Notes under the pieces: generated by a model
The model's database searches: none
What the model was told of the DNA's origin: nothing
What the model saw: only the letters and a program-made list of their open reading frames with translations
Assembly (NCBI GenBank): GCA_910585955.1
Contig: CAJUGC010000006.1
Coordinates: 65,911 to 129,910, forward strand
DNA from: an uncultured Christensenella sp.
GTDB lineage: Bacteria > Bacillota > Clostridia > Christensenellales > Pumilibacteraceae
Direction of reading: 5' to 3'
DNA: 64,000 nt
Translations under genes and position numbers: made by a program
In this document: piece after piece, positions 14,574-24,421 of the stretch
How the letters are laid out: the number at the start of each line of letters is the position of its first letter
Numbering within the stretch: the first letter of the stretch is position 1

Positions 14574-17348
14574 ATGGAAAAAAAGACTACGAAAAAAACC
14601 ACGACCTCCTCCGCGCCTAAAAAGCGCGCGCCGAGATTGGTCACAAAGGATACGAATGAAAGCGGAAAAATCAAGAATACGGTCGTCGATCCGCTGTCCG
14701 TCATAGAATCGGCTCCGCCTGTCATAGACAAGAGCGTTTTCGACGACGAAACCGAGCCGCTTGCGCTCGATACCGCGCCCGTAAAATCTGTCACGATCGA
14801 CGGCAGTATGCTTTCGCGCGACAGGCTGACGAAAAACAGGAGCACTACATTAAAGACGAAGAGAAAGAAAATTCTCGCTTCGGACATTTCGCTTGCGACG
14901 CGCTTTAGCCCCGATCCCGAGCGCGGTCTCGACAAAGAGCAGCTCGCCAGGCGCGAAGCGGACGGGTTCGTCAACATTGCCCCGAAGAAGAACAGCAAGA
15001 CGTACAAGAGCATTTTCTTTTCCAACATTTTCACGTTCTTCAATCTTTTGACTTTCATTGTTGCCGCCGCGCTCATAGCGGTGAAGAGCTACGGCAATCT
15101 GTTTTTCCTTGCTATAATAACCTGCAATATAGTCATAGGCATCTTTTTGGAGATACGCGCCAAGAGAAAGATCGACAAACTCAGTCTTATGTCCGCGCCG
15201 ACTGCAATGGTCGTGCGGGGAGGAGAAAAACAGGCTATTCCCGTAGGCGAGGTCGTTCTCGACGACATAATCTACCTTGAAACGGGCAAACAGATCTGTT
15301 CGGACTCCATAGTCGTCAAGGGCGAGTGCGAAGTCAACGAAGCCATGCTTACGGGCGAGTCCGTGCCGATGAAAAAGACGGCGGGAAGCGAGCTGTATGC
15401 GGGCAGCTTCGTCACGAGCGGCAACTGCTATGCCCGCGTCGATAAGGTGGGCGGCGCAAACTACGTCCAGACGCTCACGTCGTACGCGAAGCGCTATAAA
15501 AAGCCGAAAAGCGAAATTCAAAACTCGATACGCATGATTATTCGCATAATCTCCGTATTCATAATCCCCATAACCGCGCTGTGGCTCTATCGTATGTTCG
15601 CCATTTTCGGCGGCGATTGGGAAAAGATGATAAACTATACGGCGGGCATGGTCATAGGTATGCTTCCGACAGGTATGTTCCTGCTTACGAGCGTTGCGCT
15701 TGCGATGTCGGTTTTGCGGCTGAGCAAGCAAAAGACGCTTGTGCAGGATCTCTACTGTATCGAAATGCTTGCGCGCGTAGACGTGCTGTGCCTCGATAAG
15801 ACCGGCACTATCACGGACGGCAGTATGCAGGTCAACAACATAATAGAAATAAAGGGCGGACCGTCCGACGTGCCCATAAGCGAAGCGATAGGTTCTCTGC
15901 TTACGGCTACGGGGGACAACAACCAAACGGCGCTCGCGCTTGCAAACCGCTTCGGCTACTCGCAGGCATTGAAGCCCATGAAAGTGATCCCGTTCTCATC
16001 GCGAAGGAAGCTTTCGGCGGTCACGTTCGAGGGGGCGGGCACATATATGCTCGGCGCGCCCGAGTTCGTTTTGCGCGACATGGGCGTGAGGATAGAAAAA
16101 ATTATCGCCGAGAACGCCGCAAACGGCTATCGTGTGCTCGTGCTTGCTCATTCGCCGGCGGAGATCCAGGGCGACAGATTGCCCGCCGTGCGCCGTCCCG
16201 TATGCCTCATAGTCATAGAGGATCACATTCGCGAGGACGCCGTGCGCACTATAAAATGGTTTAAGGACAACGACGTAGCCGTCAAAGTCATAAGCGGCGA
16301 CAATCCCATAACAGTTTCGGAAGTGGCAAAGCGCGTGGGCGTCGACAACGCCGAGCTATATATTTCGCTCGAGGGACTGTCCAATCAAGAGGTCGTCGAG
16401 GCGGCGAATAAGTACACGGTGTTCGGCAGAGTTACGCCCGAGCAAAAGAGCCTTCTCGTCAAGTCGATAAAGGCGGTGGGGCACACCGTAGCGATGACGG
16501 GCGACGGCGTAAACGACATCATGGCTATGCGCGAAGCCGACTGCTCGGTCGCCATGGCGTCGGGCGCGGAAGCGGCGACGAACGTCAGCCACCTCGTGCT
16601 TCTCGACAACAACTTCACCTCTATGCCGAGCGTCGTGCAGGAGGGCAGACGGGTCATAAACAACATTCAGAAGTCGAGCTCGCTCTTTCTCATGAAAACC
16701 TTTATGTCCATAGCTCTTTCGCTTATATACCTCATACTGTCGTTTACGAGCGGCGAGGGCTATCCGTTCGAGCCGAAGAATCTCATGCTTATTGAGATCT
16801 TTGTAATAGCGGTGCCGTCGTTCTTCCTCGCCATGCAATCGAACAAAAAACGAATACAGGGCAAGTTTATCGCAAATGTCATTTCGCGTTGTCTCCCCGG
16901 CGGTATAGCGCTTGTGCTTACCGTCATGAGCGTATATGTCTTTTCGTGCTTTGTGCCCGAGGTGCTTGCGGCTGGCGCTGTTACGGCGCTTACGCCCGAG
17001 CTTGTGACGAGCATGATGGTAATTGCGGTGACGTTTACGGGCTGGATGGCTCTGTGTAAGATGTGCGAGCCGTTCGACGGATATAGGATAGTGGTCGCAA
17101 TTGTCAGCGGAGCGCTTATCGTGACGGCGCTTATAGTGCTTCCTTCGCTGTTCGGCGTGGGCGAGCTTCCGCTTATGTGCGTGCTGTTCGTCCTTACCGT
17201 TGTGCTTGCGTCGTACTTCGTCGTCTCCATACTCATGAAGATACTCGGTAAAATAAACACGTTTTCCATGACGGACGAAGTAGATCACGAACCCGAAATA
17301 GCTTTGCCCGAAAAAACCGCAGTTCCCGTGCAGGTGGATGAGCAATGA
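14574..17348 (+). CDS. P-type cation-translocating ATPase (CtpE-like)
   Basis: 924 aa from the ATG after GGAGTG. A Lys/Thr-rich cytoplasmic N-terminus of ~100 residues precedes the transporter core. Visible motifs are LTGESVPMK (actuator, about residue 260), DKTGTITDG (phosphorylated Asp about residue 408) and MTGDGVNDIMAMREADCSVA (hinge), followed by about six C-terminal helices. The arrangement and the sequence LVQDLYCIEMLARVDVLCL resemble CtpE-type ATPases, implicated in Ca2+ uptake in mycobacteria, but the ion cannot be read from the sequence. It acts in the cytoplasmic membrane. The stop overlaps the next start (ATGA), coupling it to the GH2-like gene. Confidence 0.9.
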   Translation: MEKKTTKKTTTSSAPKKRAPRLVTKDTNESGKIKNTVVDPLSVIESAPPVIDKSVFDDETEPLALDTAPVKSVTIDGSMLSRDRLTKNRSTTLKTKRKKILASDISLATRFSPDPERGLDKEQLARREADGFVNIAPKKNSKTYKSIFFSNIFTFFNLLTFIVAAALIAVKSYGNLFFLAIITCNIVIGIFLEIRAKRKIDKLSLMSAPTAMVVRGGEKQAIPVGEVVLDDIIYLETGKQICSDSIVVKGECEVNEAMLTGESVPMKKTAGSELYAGSFVTSGNCYARVDKVGGANYVQTLTSYAKRYKKPKSEIQNSIRMIIRIISVFIIPITALWLYRMFAIFGGDWEKMINYTAGMVIGMLPTGMFLLTSVALAMSVLRLSKQKTLVQDLYCIEMLARVDVLCLDKTGTITDGSMQVNNIIEIKGGPSDVPISEAIGSLLTATGDNNQTALALANRFGYSQALKPMKVIPFSSRRKLSAVTFEGAGTYMLGAPEFVLRDMGVRIEKIIAENAANGYRVLVLAHSPAEIQGDRLPAVRRPVCLIVIEDHIREDAVRTIKWFKDNDVAVKVISGDNPITVSEVAKRVGVDNAELYISLEGLSNQEVVEAANKYTVFGRVTPEQKSLLVKSIKAVGHTVAMTGDGVNDIMAMREADCSVAMASGAEAATNVSHLVLLDNNFTSMPSVVQEGRRVINNIQKSSSLFLMKTFMSIALSLIYLILSFTSGEGYPFEPKNLMLIEIFVIAVPSFFLAMQSNKKRIQGKFIANVISRCLPGGIALVLTVMSVYVFSCFVPEVLAAGAVTALTPELVTSMMVIAVTFTGWMALCKMCEPFDGYRIVVAIVSGALIVTALIVLPSLFGVGELPLMCVLFVLTVVLASYFVVSILMKILGKINTFSMTDEVDHEPEIALPEKTAVPVQVDEQ

Positions 17349-19708
17349 AAAAGTGCGTGCCCATAAACGACGGCTGGCTGTTTAAAGCGGGGTTCGATAG
17401 GGGCTGTCTCGACGAGAGTTTTGGCTTCGAGGGGTTTATGCCCGTGTCGCTTCCGCACTGCGCCGCCGCGCCCATAGAAAGTTACGACGGGGCAAGCGAG
17501 AGCGCGGTCGCGACTTATACGCGTATTCTCGCTCTTTCGGAGGACTACGACAGAAGCAGGCTCATGCTTTGTTTCGGCGGAGTCGTTTCGTACGTCGAAG
17601 TGTATGTGAACGGGATATTCGTGACCTCTCACCGCGGCGACGTGCCGTTCGAGGCGGATGTTTCCGCGCCGCTGAGAGTGGGGTTCGAAAACCGAATAAT
17701 ACTTCGCGTGGACAGCAGGGCAAAGCTCGACGTGCCGCTTACCGCGGGAGTTTCGCCCGTGCCGCCGTACTGCGGTATTCACAGGGGCGTCGCGCTCAAA
17801 GCAGTGTCGGGCGGAGAGATCGCGGACGCGCACGTTCGGACGCTTTTCTCGGACGATAACGGAGCGATAGACATAGACGTAACGCTGGGCGAATACTATC
17901 CCGACAGCAGGATCTCGGCGGAGATTTACGATGCGGGCGGAGAAAAGCTCGCGAGCCTTCCCGAAAAAGCGGTGCTCGGCGGCATGGTTACTCTTACGGG
18001 CATAATCTCCGACGTAAAACTTTGGAGCACGGAAAGCCCGACGCTTTATACGGCGGTCGTAGGGCTGCGCTACGGTAGACATCTCGTAGATGTAAAGGAG
18101 ATCGCTTTCGGGTTCAGAAGGGCGGAATTTACGCGCGGCGGGTTCTATTTGAACGGCAGCAAAATTCGGCTCATCGGTCTCAACAGAGCGGACGACTATC
18201 CCGTGCTCGGTCGCGCCGTTACGGACGGACTTCAGAGATATGACGCGAGAAAATTAAAGGAGCTCGGCGTAAACATCGTGCGCACGCACGGGCTTGCCGC
18301 CGAGAGCTTCATGGACGAATGCGATCGTATAGGGCTTATGGTCATTGCTGACATAGGCGGCGACGGATATATCGGCGATTCGTCTTGGAAAGAAACTTTT
18401 ATATCCGAAATAGAGACGGTCGTGAGAACGGAACGAAATCATCCGAGCGTAATAGCTTGGGGCGTTCGCGCGAACTCTTCGCCCGACTGCGACGAATTGT
18501 ATTTCAAGACCTGCAAGGCGGCGCACGATCTCGACCCGACCCGACCCGCGCTCGGCACGCGCGACTTTATGGCGAGCAGGCTGTACGAAGACGTGTTTGC
18601 TTATTCCGATTATCGTGCGGACGGTAAGGTTACGCGTCGCAGAAAGACGGGCAGACTTTCCGTTCCGTACTTCATATCCGAACATACGGGCAGGGCGCTT
18701 CCGACCAAGCGTTATGACGGAGAGAGCCGCCGAACAGAACAGGCGCGTCGGCATTTGAAGTTCATGGACGCGGCGTTTTCGAGCGAAGGTCTTTGCGGTT
18801 GCGCAGGTATGGCTTTTGCCGACTTTTCCTGCCTGTCCGATCTCGGAAGCGGCGACGGAAGAATGTATTACGGCGTGCTCGACGCTTACCGCATAGACAA
18901 GACGGCGGCTTTTGCCTATCGTTCGCAAACGGACGGCGAGCCTTATCTCGAATGTTCGTCCGCTCTCGAAAAGGACGAAGTCGATTTGCCGCTTACCTTT
19001 TATACGAACTGCGACAGCGTAAAGCTCTATCGCGATTCCTTTCTTGTAGGCGAATTTTTTCCGAACAGGAAAGATTATCCCGCGCTTAAACACCCGCCCG
19101 TGGAAATAGACGACCTTGTGGGCGACGCGCCGAAGGAGAGCGACAAGCTTACGGGAAAAGCAAACGCGCTTTTGAAGTACGTTGCGCGTGCGGCGAGAAA
19201 AAAAGGAACTGTGCGCGGACTTCCCGTTACGGCGCAAATTGCGGCTTTCGTTTTAAGGCGAATGTCGAGACTCGGCAAGGATACGTTTTATGCGCTCGTA
19301 GAAAAGTATGCTTTTTCGCCCGCCGTGTACGACGCGGAGGGGATTAAGGACGGACAGATCGTCGTGAAAAAGCGGCTGACGTCTACGACGCACGAGGCGA
19401 AGCTCGAGATGAAAGCGTCCGCGCTTACTCTAACCCCTCGAGACACATACGAGACCGTGCTCGTAACGGTCGAAAGCAAGGACGAAAACGGGCGGACGCT
19501 TCCGTACGATTTTTCGCCTATAAAGATAGACGTAGAAGGCGAGCTCACGCTTGTGGGGAGCGATTTTCTGTCGCTCGAAGGCGGAGCCGTGGGATTTTAT
19601 TTGACGACAACGCCGTACGACGGCGCGGCGCGCGTAAGCGTTATGTCGCGTCACGGACGTGCGTCGCTTGATTTGGAGGTTATACATGAACGAGTGGAGG
19701 AACTTTAA
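17345..19708 (+). CDS. Glycoside hydrolase family 2-like protein, acid/base residue missing
   Basis: 787 aa with GH2 architecture: a sugar-binding beta domain (~1-165), an immunoglobulin-like domain (~170-265), a TIM barrel (~266-540), and an unusual Lys-rich segment plus C-terminal beta domain (~580-787). Family hallmarks include SKIRLIGLNRADD and RNHPSVIAWG. In active GH2 enzymes the barrel has W-x-x-G-N-E with the acid/base Glu; here it reads WGVRANSS, with Ser378 at that place. The nucleophile region FISEHTGR keeps its Glu (about residue 446). There is no signal peptide, so it is cytoplasmic. It may be a non-catalytic or mechanistically altered relative of beta-galactosidase or beta-glucuronidase. 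It starts at the ATPase stop (ATGA) and overlaps pflB by 23 nt. Confidence 0.78.
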   Translation: MKKCVPINDGWLFKAGFDRGCLDESFGFEGFMPVSLPHCAAAPIESYDGASESAVATYTRILALSEDYDRSRLMLCFGGVVSYVEVYVNGIFVTSHRGDVPFEADVSAPLRVGFENRIILRVDSRAKLDVPLTAGVSPVPPYCGIHRGVALKAVSGGEIADAHVRTLFSDDNGAIDIDVTLGEYYPDSRISAEIYDAGGEKLASLPEKAVLGGMVTLTGIISDVKLWSTESPTLYTAVVGLRYGRHLVDVKEIAFGFRRAEFTRGGFYLNGSKIRLIGLNRADDYPVLGRAVTDGLQRYDARKLKELGVNIVRTHGLAAESFMDECDRIGLMVIADIGGDGYIGDSSWKETFISEIETVVRTERNHPSVIAWGVRANSSPDCDELYFKTCKAAHDLDPTRPALGTRDFMASRLYEDVFAYSDYRADGKVTRRRKTGRLSVPYFISEHTGRALPTKRYDGESRRTEQARRHLKFMDAAFSSEGLCGCAGMAFADFSCLSDLGSGDGRMYYGVLDAYRIDKTAAFAYRSQTDGEPYLECSSALEKDEVDLPLTFYTNCDSVKLYRDSFLVGEFFPNRKDYPALKHPPVEIDDLVGDAPKESDKLTGKANALLKYVARAARKKGTVRGLPVTAQIAAFVLRRMSRLGKDTFYALVEKYAFSPAVYDAEGIKDGQIVVKKRLTSTTHEAKLEMKASALTLTPRDTYETVLVTVESKDENGRTLPYDFSPIKIDVEGELTLVGSDFLSLEGGAVGFYLTTTPYDGAARVSVMSRHGRASLDLEVIHERVEEL

Positions 19709-21908
19709 CAAGGGCAATTGGTCGGAGACGATAGACGTCAGGGACTTTATTCAAAATAATTACAAGCCGTATACGGGCGACGAAGCGTTCCTGAGTAAGG
19801 CGAGCGAGAGGACGAAAATCCTGCGCGAACAAATGGACGATCTCTTAAAGAGAGAACGCGAAAACGGCGGTGTGCTCGATATCGATACCGAGCGCGTAAG
19901 CTCGCTGTTGTCGTACCCTGCGGGATATATAGACAAGGAAAACGAAATTATTTTCGGCTTGCAGACGGACGAGCCTTTAAAGCGGTCGGTCAATCCGTTC
20001 GGCGGTATGCGCATGGCAAAGCAGGCTTGCGAGGCTTACGGTAAACAGCTCGGCGAGCGCATACAGATGAACTTCGAGTACAAGACGACGCACAACGACG
20101 GCGTGTTCAGAGTTTATACCGACGAAATGCGCGCTCTTCGCAAGTACGGTATTCTTACGGGACTTCCCGACGCGTACGGAAGAGGGCGTATTATAGGCGA
20201 CTATCGCCGTGTCGCGCTTTACGGTACGGATAGGCTGATCGCCGAAAAGAGAAAGGATTTCGACGCGCTCGCGAAAGCTGACATGAGCGACGAAGTGATA
20301 CGTCTACGCGAGGACGTGTTCAGGCAAATGGATTTCCTCGGCAAGCTTGCGAAAATGGCGGCTATGTACGGCGACGACATAACAAAGCCGGCGGCGAACG
20401 CTCGCGAGGCGGTACAGTGGACGTACTACGGCTATCTCGGCGCGATAAAGGAACAGAACGGCGCGGCGATGTCGATAGGCAGAATAAGCACTTTCCTCGA
20501 CATATACATCGAACGCGATTTGGAAGAAGGCGCGATCGACGAAAGCGGCGCACAGGAATTGATAGACCAACTCGTGATAAAACTGCGCCTCGGCAAGCAG
20601 CTGCGCACGCCCGAATATAACGAGCTTTTTGCCGGCGACCCCACCTGGGTCACGGAATCTCTCGGCGGCATGGGCAAGGACAAACGTCCGCTCGTCACGA
20701 AAAACAGCTTCCGATTCTTGAACACGCTGTATACGCTCGGCACTTCGCCCGAACCCAATCTCACAGTGCTGTGGTCTAAAAAATTGCCCGAAGCCTGGAA
20801 GAAATACTGCGCGAAAGTCTCTATAGAAACCTCGTCCATTCAGTACGAAAACGACGACGTCATGCGTCCTCTGTACGGCGACGACTACGGCATAGCGTGC
20901 TGCGTCTCGGCAATGAAGATAGGCAAGCAAATGCAGTTCTTCGGCGCGCGGTGCAATCTCGCAAAACTCCTGCTGCTTGCGATCAACGGCGGCAGAGACG
21001 AAGTCAGCGGCGTGCAGATAGGTCCCGTTTCCGAGCCTATGACGGGCGTTCTCGATTACGACAAAGTGCTCGCAAGCTATATGAAGTACATGGAATGGCT
21101 GTCGCACACATACGTCAACACGATGAACATAATCCACTATATGCACGACAAGTACGCATACGAGAAGCTTCAAATGGCGCTTCACGACACGGACGTCGAG
21201 CGTCTCATGGCGTTCGGCGCGGCGGGAATAAGCGTCGCGGCGGATAGCCTTTCGGCTATAAAGTACGCCCGCGTGACACCGGTCACGAACGAAAACGGAC
21301 TTATCGTGGATTATAAGGTCGAGGGCGACTATCCGAAGTACGGCAACGATGACGACAGAGTGGACGACATCGCTCGGCAGATCGTAGACAGTTTCTCGAA
21401 AATGCTGAAAAAGACCAAGACGTATCGCGGCGCAAAGCATACGCTTTCGCTTCTCACAATCACCTCAAACGTCGTTTACGGCAAAAAGACGGGCGCGACT
21501 CCGTGCGGCAGGAAAGCGGGCGAGCCTTTCGCTCCCGGCGCAAACCCTTTGCACGGCAGGGAAAAGAGCGGCGCGCTCGCTTCGCTCAATTCGGTTTCCA
21601 AGCTTTCGTATTGCTCTTGCCGCGACGGTATATCCAACACGTTCGGCATGGTACCGTCCATGCTCGGTAAGGACAAGGCGACTCAGATAAGCAATCTTGT
21701 CGCCATAATGGACGGCTACTTTATAAGAAAGGGACATCATCTAAACATAAACGTGTACGACAGGAGCGTGCTGTACGACGCGCACGAGCACCCCGAAAAA
21801 TATCCGAATCTCACCATTCGCGTTTCGGGCTATGCCGTTCGCTTCGGCGTGCTCTCGAAAAAGCACCGCGAAGAGGTACTGAAGCGCACGTTCTTCGAAA
21901 GAGCATGA
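19686..21908 (+). CDS. pflB: Pyruvate formate-lyase (formate C-acetyltransferase)
   Basis: 740 aa. A glycyl-radical enzyme converting pyruvate and CoA to acetyl-CoA and formate in the anaerobic cytoplasm. The catalytic Cys pair is in IACCVSAM (residues 405-406), and the radical Gly is in RVSGYAVRFGVL near the C-terminus (Gly715). MVPSMLGKDKATQ and LTITSNVVYGKKTGATPCGR are typical PFL blocks. The ATG at 19686 has a GGAGG site and lies inside the 3' end of the GH2-like gene. The stop overlaps pflA. This supports a fermentative, oxygen-sensitive lifestyle. Confidence 0.97.
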   Translation: MNEWRNFNKGNWSETIDVRDFIQNNYKPYTGDEAFLSKASERTKILREQMDDLLKRERENGGVLDIDTERVSSLLSYPAGYIDKENEIIFGLQTDEPLKRSVNPFGGMRMAKQACEAYGKQLGERIQMNFEYKTTHNDGVFRVYTDEMRALRKYGILTGLPDAYGRGRIIGDYRRVALYGTDRLIAEKRKDFDALAKADMSDEVIRLREDVFRQMDFLGKLAKMAAMYGDDITKPAANAREAVQWTYYGYLGAIKEQNGAAMSIGRISTFLDIYIERDLEEGAIDESGAQELIDQLVIKLRLGKQLRTPEYNELFAGDPTWVTESLGGMGKDKRPLVTKNSFRFLNTLYTLGTSPEPNLTVLWSKKLPEAWKKYCAKVSIETSSIQYENDDVMRPLYGDDYGIACCVSAMKIGKQMQFFGARCNLAKLLLLAINGGRDEVSGVQIGPVSEPMTGVLDYDKVLASYMKYMEWLSHTYVNTMNIIHYMHDKYAYEKLQMALHDTDVERLMAFGAAGISVAADSLSAIKYARVTPVTNENGLIVDYKVEGDYPKYGNDDDRVDDIARQIVDSFSKMLKKTKTYRGAKHTLSLLTITSNVVYGKKTGATPCGRKAGEPFAPGANPLHGREKSGALASLNSVSKLSYCSCRDGISNTFGMVPSMLGKDKATQISNLVAIMDGYFIRKGHHLNINVYDRSVLYDAHEHPEKYPNLTIRVSGYAVRFGVLSKKHREEVLKRTFFERA

Positions 21909-22597
21909 CGGAAAATTTCGGATACGTCCACTCTTTCGAGCCTCTCGGCTCGTTCGACGGGCCGGGACTTCGGACGGTGGTATTTCTTTCGGGCTGTCCC
22001 ATGCGGTGCAAGTATTGCCACAATCCCGATATGTTCGGAGAGGCAAGCGGAGAGAAAATGAGCGTGAATGCGGTCGTTGAAAAATGCCTGAGATACCGCG
22101 CCTATAACCGCGGCGGCGGAGTGACTCTCTCGGGCGGCGAACCGCTTTTGCAGACAGAGTTTGTCACAGAACTGCTCAAGGCGTTTAAGGTTAGACGCGT
22201 GCACACGGCGCTCGACACGGCGGGAAGCGTCTACTCGGAAGAAGCGCTTTCGCTCGCCTCGCTCGTCATACTCGACATAAAGCATACAAACGAGGCGGCT
22301 TTTAAGGAGCTTTGCGGCTTTTCTCCCGACAATATGTTGCGAACGCTCGAATACCTCAAAAAACAGCGCAAGCGTTTTTGGGTGCGCCAAGTTATTGTGC
22401 CCGGCATAACCGACGGGGAGGACAATATACGAAAGCTTAAAGTCATGGCGACGGGCGCGGAAAAAATCGAACTTTTGCCGTACCACAAAATGGGCGTCTA
22501 CAAATGGGAAAAGCTCGGGCTTTCCTATCCGCTCGCCGGCGTAAGCGAGCCGACAGCCGAAACTATGCAGAGACTTAACGCGTTACTGCGGTTTTAA
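21905..22597 (+). CDS. pflA: Pyruvate formate-lyase activating enzyme
   Basis: 230 aa radical-SAM protein that installs the glycyl radical on PflB. The N-terminal CPMRCKYCHNPD gives the CxxxCxxC ligands of the 4Fe-4S cluster, preceded by the substrate-binding stretch GSFDGPGLRTVVFLSG. GGGVTLSGGEPLLQ is the conserved SAM-contact motif, and HTALDTAG and LDIKH follow as in PflA. It begins within the pflB stop (ATGA), so the two are co-translated. Confidence 0.97.
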   Translation: MTENFGYVHSFEPLGSFDGPGLRTVVFLSGCPMRCKYCHNPDMFGEASGEKMSVNAVVEKCLRYRAYNRGGGVTLSGGEPLLQTEFVTELLKAFKVRRVHTALDTAGSVYSEEALSLASLVILDIKHTNEAAFKELCGFSPDNMLRTLEYLKKQRKRFWVRQVIVPGITDGEDNIRKLKVMATGAEKIELLPYHKMGVYKWEKLGLSYPLAGVSEPTAETMQRLNALLRF

Positions 22598-22629
22598 AAT
22601 CATGCTTGCAGGAGATCAAGGAAAGAATT

Positions 22630-23799
22630 ATGGACGACAAAACGCTCAAACAAAAGTTTTGCGAGCTGTACGGCGACGGGGAAGTAAGGCTTTTCGCGGC
22701 GGCGGGCAGGGTAAATCTAATCGGCGAGCACATAGACTACTGCGGCGGGCTTGTGCTTCCCGCGGCACTCGAACTTCGTTGTACGATTGCGGCGCGTAAG
22801 AACTGCACGAAGAAGTGGCGACTTGCGGCGACGACTACGTCGCTTACTGCGGAGTTCGATCTCGAAAAAATAGGCGAGTACAAGGATTTGAAGTGGGGCA
22901 ACTACCAAGCGGGAGTAGCCTATATCATGCAAAACGACGGCTTCGATCTGACGGGACTCGACCTGTTGTACGACTGCACGGTGCCGTTCGGTTCGGGGCT
23001 TTCAAGCTCGGCGGCGATAGAGGTCGCTACGGCGTTCATGATTTCGGCTTTCAGCGGCGAGAGCGGCGGCAAGACAGCAAATCTTACCGAAATCGCCGTC
23101 TATGGCAAACGCGCCGAAAACGAGTACTGCGGTGTAAGTTGCGGCATAATGGATCAGTTTGCGTCCTCGCGCGGCAAGTCAGGCAACGCTATTCTTCTCG
23201 ACTGCGCAACCCTGAAGTTCGATTATGTGCCGTTAAAGCTCGGCGATTGCGAACTCGTAATCGCCAACAGCAACAAGCCCCATTCGCTTGTTGCGAGCAA
23301 GTATAACGAGCGTCGCTCCGAGTGCGAAAGCGCACTTGCCGTTCTGTCGCCCGCGCTCGGCGTACGGAGCCTTGCCGAAATTACGCCAGAGATGTTCGAA
23401 ACGAGCGGCGAAAAGCTCTTGTCGGGGAAGGTAAAGGATCGCGCTCGCCATGTAGTTTACGAGTGCGACCGCGTCAAACGTGCAGTGACCGCCTTAAAGA
23501 CGGGAGATATGCCGCTTTTCGGAAAACTCTTAAACGAGTCGCACTACTCGCTTCGCGATCTGTACGAAGTGACGGGAGCGGAGCTCGACGCTCTTTCCGA
23601 CGGAGCGCGTTCAAGCTCGGGGTGTCTCGGCTCGCGCATGACGGGCGGCGGCTTCGGCGGCTCGACCGTCTCGCTTGTAAAGAAAGACAAAGTCGATGCC
23701 TTCATTCGCGAAACAAGCGCGAAATACCGTGCCGCCGTGGGATATGAGGCGACGTTTTACACCGCCGCCGTCTCCGACGGCGCCCGTGAGGTCTTATAA
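22630..23799 (+). CDS. galK: Galactokinase
   Basis: 389 aa from the ATG at 22630, with AAGGAAAG just upstream. An in-frame TTG at 22606 lacks a ribosome site and would extend beyond the family's N-terminus. It phosphorylates galactose at C1 with ATP, the entry to the Leloir pathway. Motifs are the galactose-binding GRVNLIGEHIDYCGG, the GHMP ATP loop VPFGSGLSSSAAIEVA, the catalytic region GVSCGIMDQFAS, and the C-terminal SRMTGGGFGGSTVSLV. It follows pflA by 32 nt and is probably in the same transcript. No galT or galE is visible in the window. Confidence 0.95.
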   Translation: MDDKTLKQKFCELYGDGEVRLFAAAGRVNLIGEHIDYCGGLVLPAALELRCTIAARKNCTKKWRLAATTTSLTAEFDLEKIGEYKDLKWGNYQAGVAYIMQNDGFDLTGLDLLYDCTVPFGSGLSSSAAIEVATAFMISAFSGESGGKTANLTEIAVYGKRAENEYCGVSCGIMDQFASSRGKSGNAILLDCATLKFDYVPLKLGDCELVIANSNKPHSLVASKYNERRSECESALAVLSPALGVRSLAEITPEMFETSGEKLLSGKVKDRARHVVYECDRVKRAVTALKTGDMPLFGKLLNESHYSLRDLYEVTGAELDALSDGARSSSGCLGSRMTGGGFGGSTVSLVKKDKVDAFIRETSAKYRAAVGYEATFYTAAVSDGAREVL

Positions 23800-23845
23800 A
23801 TCGCAAGCTCGTTGGCGTTCGCTTCGCGCTATAGAGCGCTCGCTC

Positions 23846-23961
23846 GGCTAAGAACCTTCGCATTTCATTGTCAAACGAATTTTTTTCACGGAGTCATGTA
23901 CGGATAAGTACACTCCTCCGCGAAAAAATCCGTTTTCCTCGAACTGCTCGTTTCTAAGCCC
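23846..23961 (+). repeat. Long imperfect palindrome, family A copy 1
   Basis: Starts GGCTAAGAACC and ends GTTTCTAAGCC, with terminal complementarity, and is centred on ATGTAC...GTAC. The inner arms (TCACGGAGT against ACTCCTCCGCG) pair in a way specific to this copy. The right end CTCGAACTGCTCGT is shared with the other copies. It lies 47 nt after the galK stop. A further small hairpin (GCGCTATAGAGCGC) precedes it. Confidence 0.75.
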
Positions 23962-24040
23962 TCAGAGCCAACAGGATATTTGTGCCACCTGCTGTCCGTC
24001 TCGCTCGTTTCCAAGACCTCACGGCGCCGAAGTCCTTATA

Positions 24041-24093
24041 AAAGGCTCCCCTTAGCAAGGGGAGCTGTCGCCGAAGGCGACAGAGGGGATTGT
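24041..24093 (+). repeat. Two-hairpin repeat, family B copy 1
   Basis: The perfect hairpin GCTCCCCTT-AGC-AAGGGGAGC is followed by TGTCGCC-GAA-GGCGACA and the tail GAGGGGATTGT. The same modular element recurs at 37898 and 48926, each time downstream of a family A palindrome. Confidence 0.85.
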
Positions 24094-24421
24094 ATCCTTA
24101 AAAAAGGCTATTGTCACTTCTTTATCAATCCCAAACCTTTAAAAAGGGTTTTTAGGGCGAAGCCCTGAATCGTTTAAAGGGGTGGTAGTCAAGAAGGAGG
24201 GGAATAGTCGAAAATTCCCCTCCTCTTGTGTTTTTGGGGCGCCTTTTCCAAAAAAGGCGCAAGCAATGTGCGCAAAGCTTCATTTGCGCGAAAAATATTT
24301 TTTCGGCGCGCCTTTTCCGAAAAAGGCGCAAACACACTGCGAAATGTTACTTTTGCAATAACCAAGCTATTGCCGCACGGCAAAAAATTTTTGACGACTT
24401 TTTGTTAAAAAGGAGAAATAT
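24094..24421 (+). repeat. Hairpin-rich intergenic stretch upstream of fabZ
   Basis: No gene was seen. It holds CCTTTAAA/TTTAAAGG (24136-24180) enclosing AGGGCGAAGCCCT, a form that recurs at 53648. A strong stem GGAGGGGAAT/ATTCCCCTCC (24196-24223) is followed by TCTTGTGTTTTT and is terminator-like. Two copies of a 22-bp palindrome GCGCC-TTTTCC-(A/G)AAAA-AGGCGC lie at 24239-24260 and 24308-24329, with a related copy at 37986-38007. GCGCAAA/TTTGCGC lies between them. The fabZ ribosome site AAGGAG ends the stretch. Confidence 0.65.

Noticed and set aside
22606..22629. TTG start for galK eight codons upstream
   Set aside because: No ribosome site precedes it, and the ATG at 22630 gives the normal galactokinase length.
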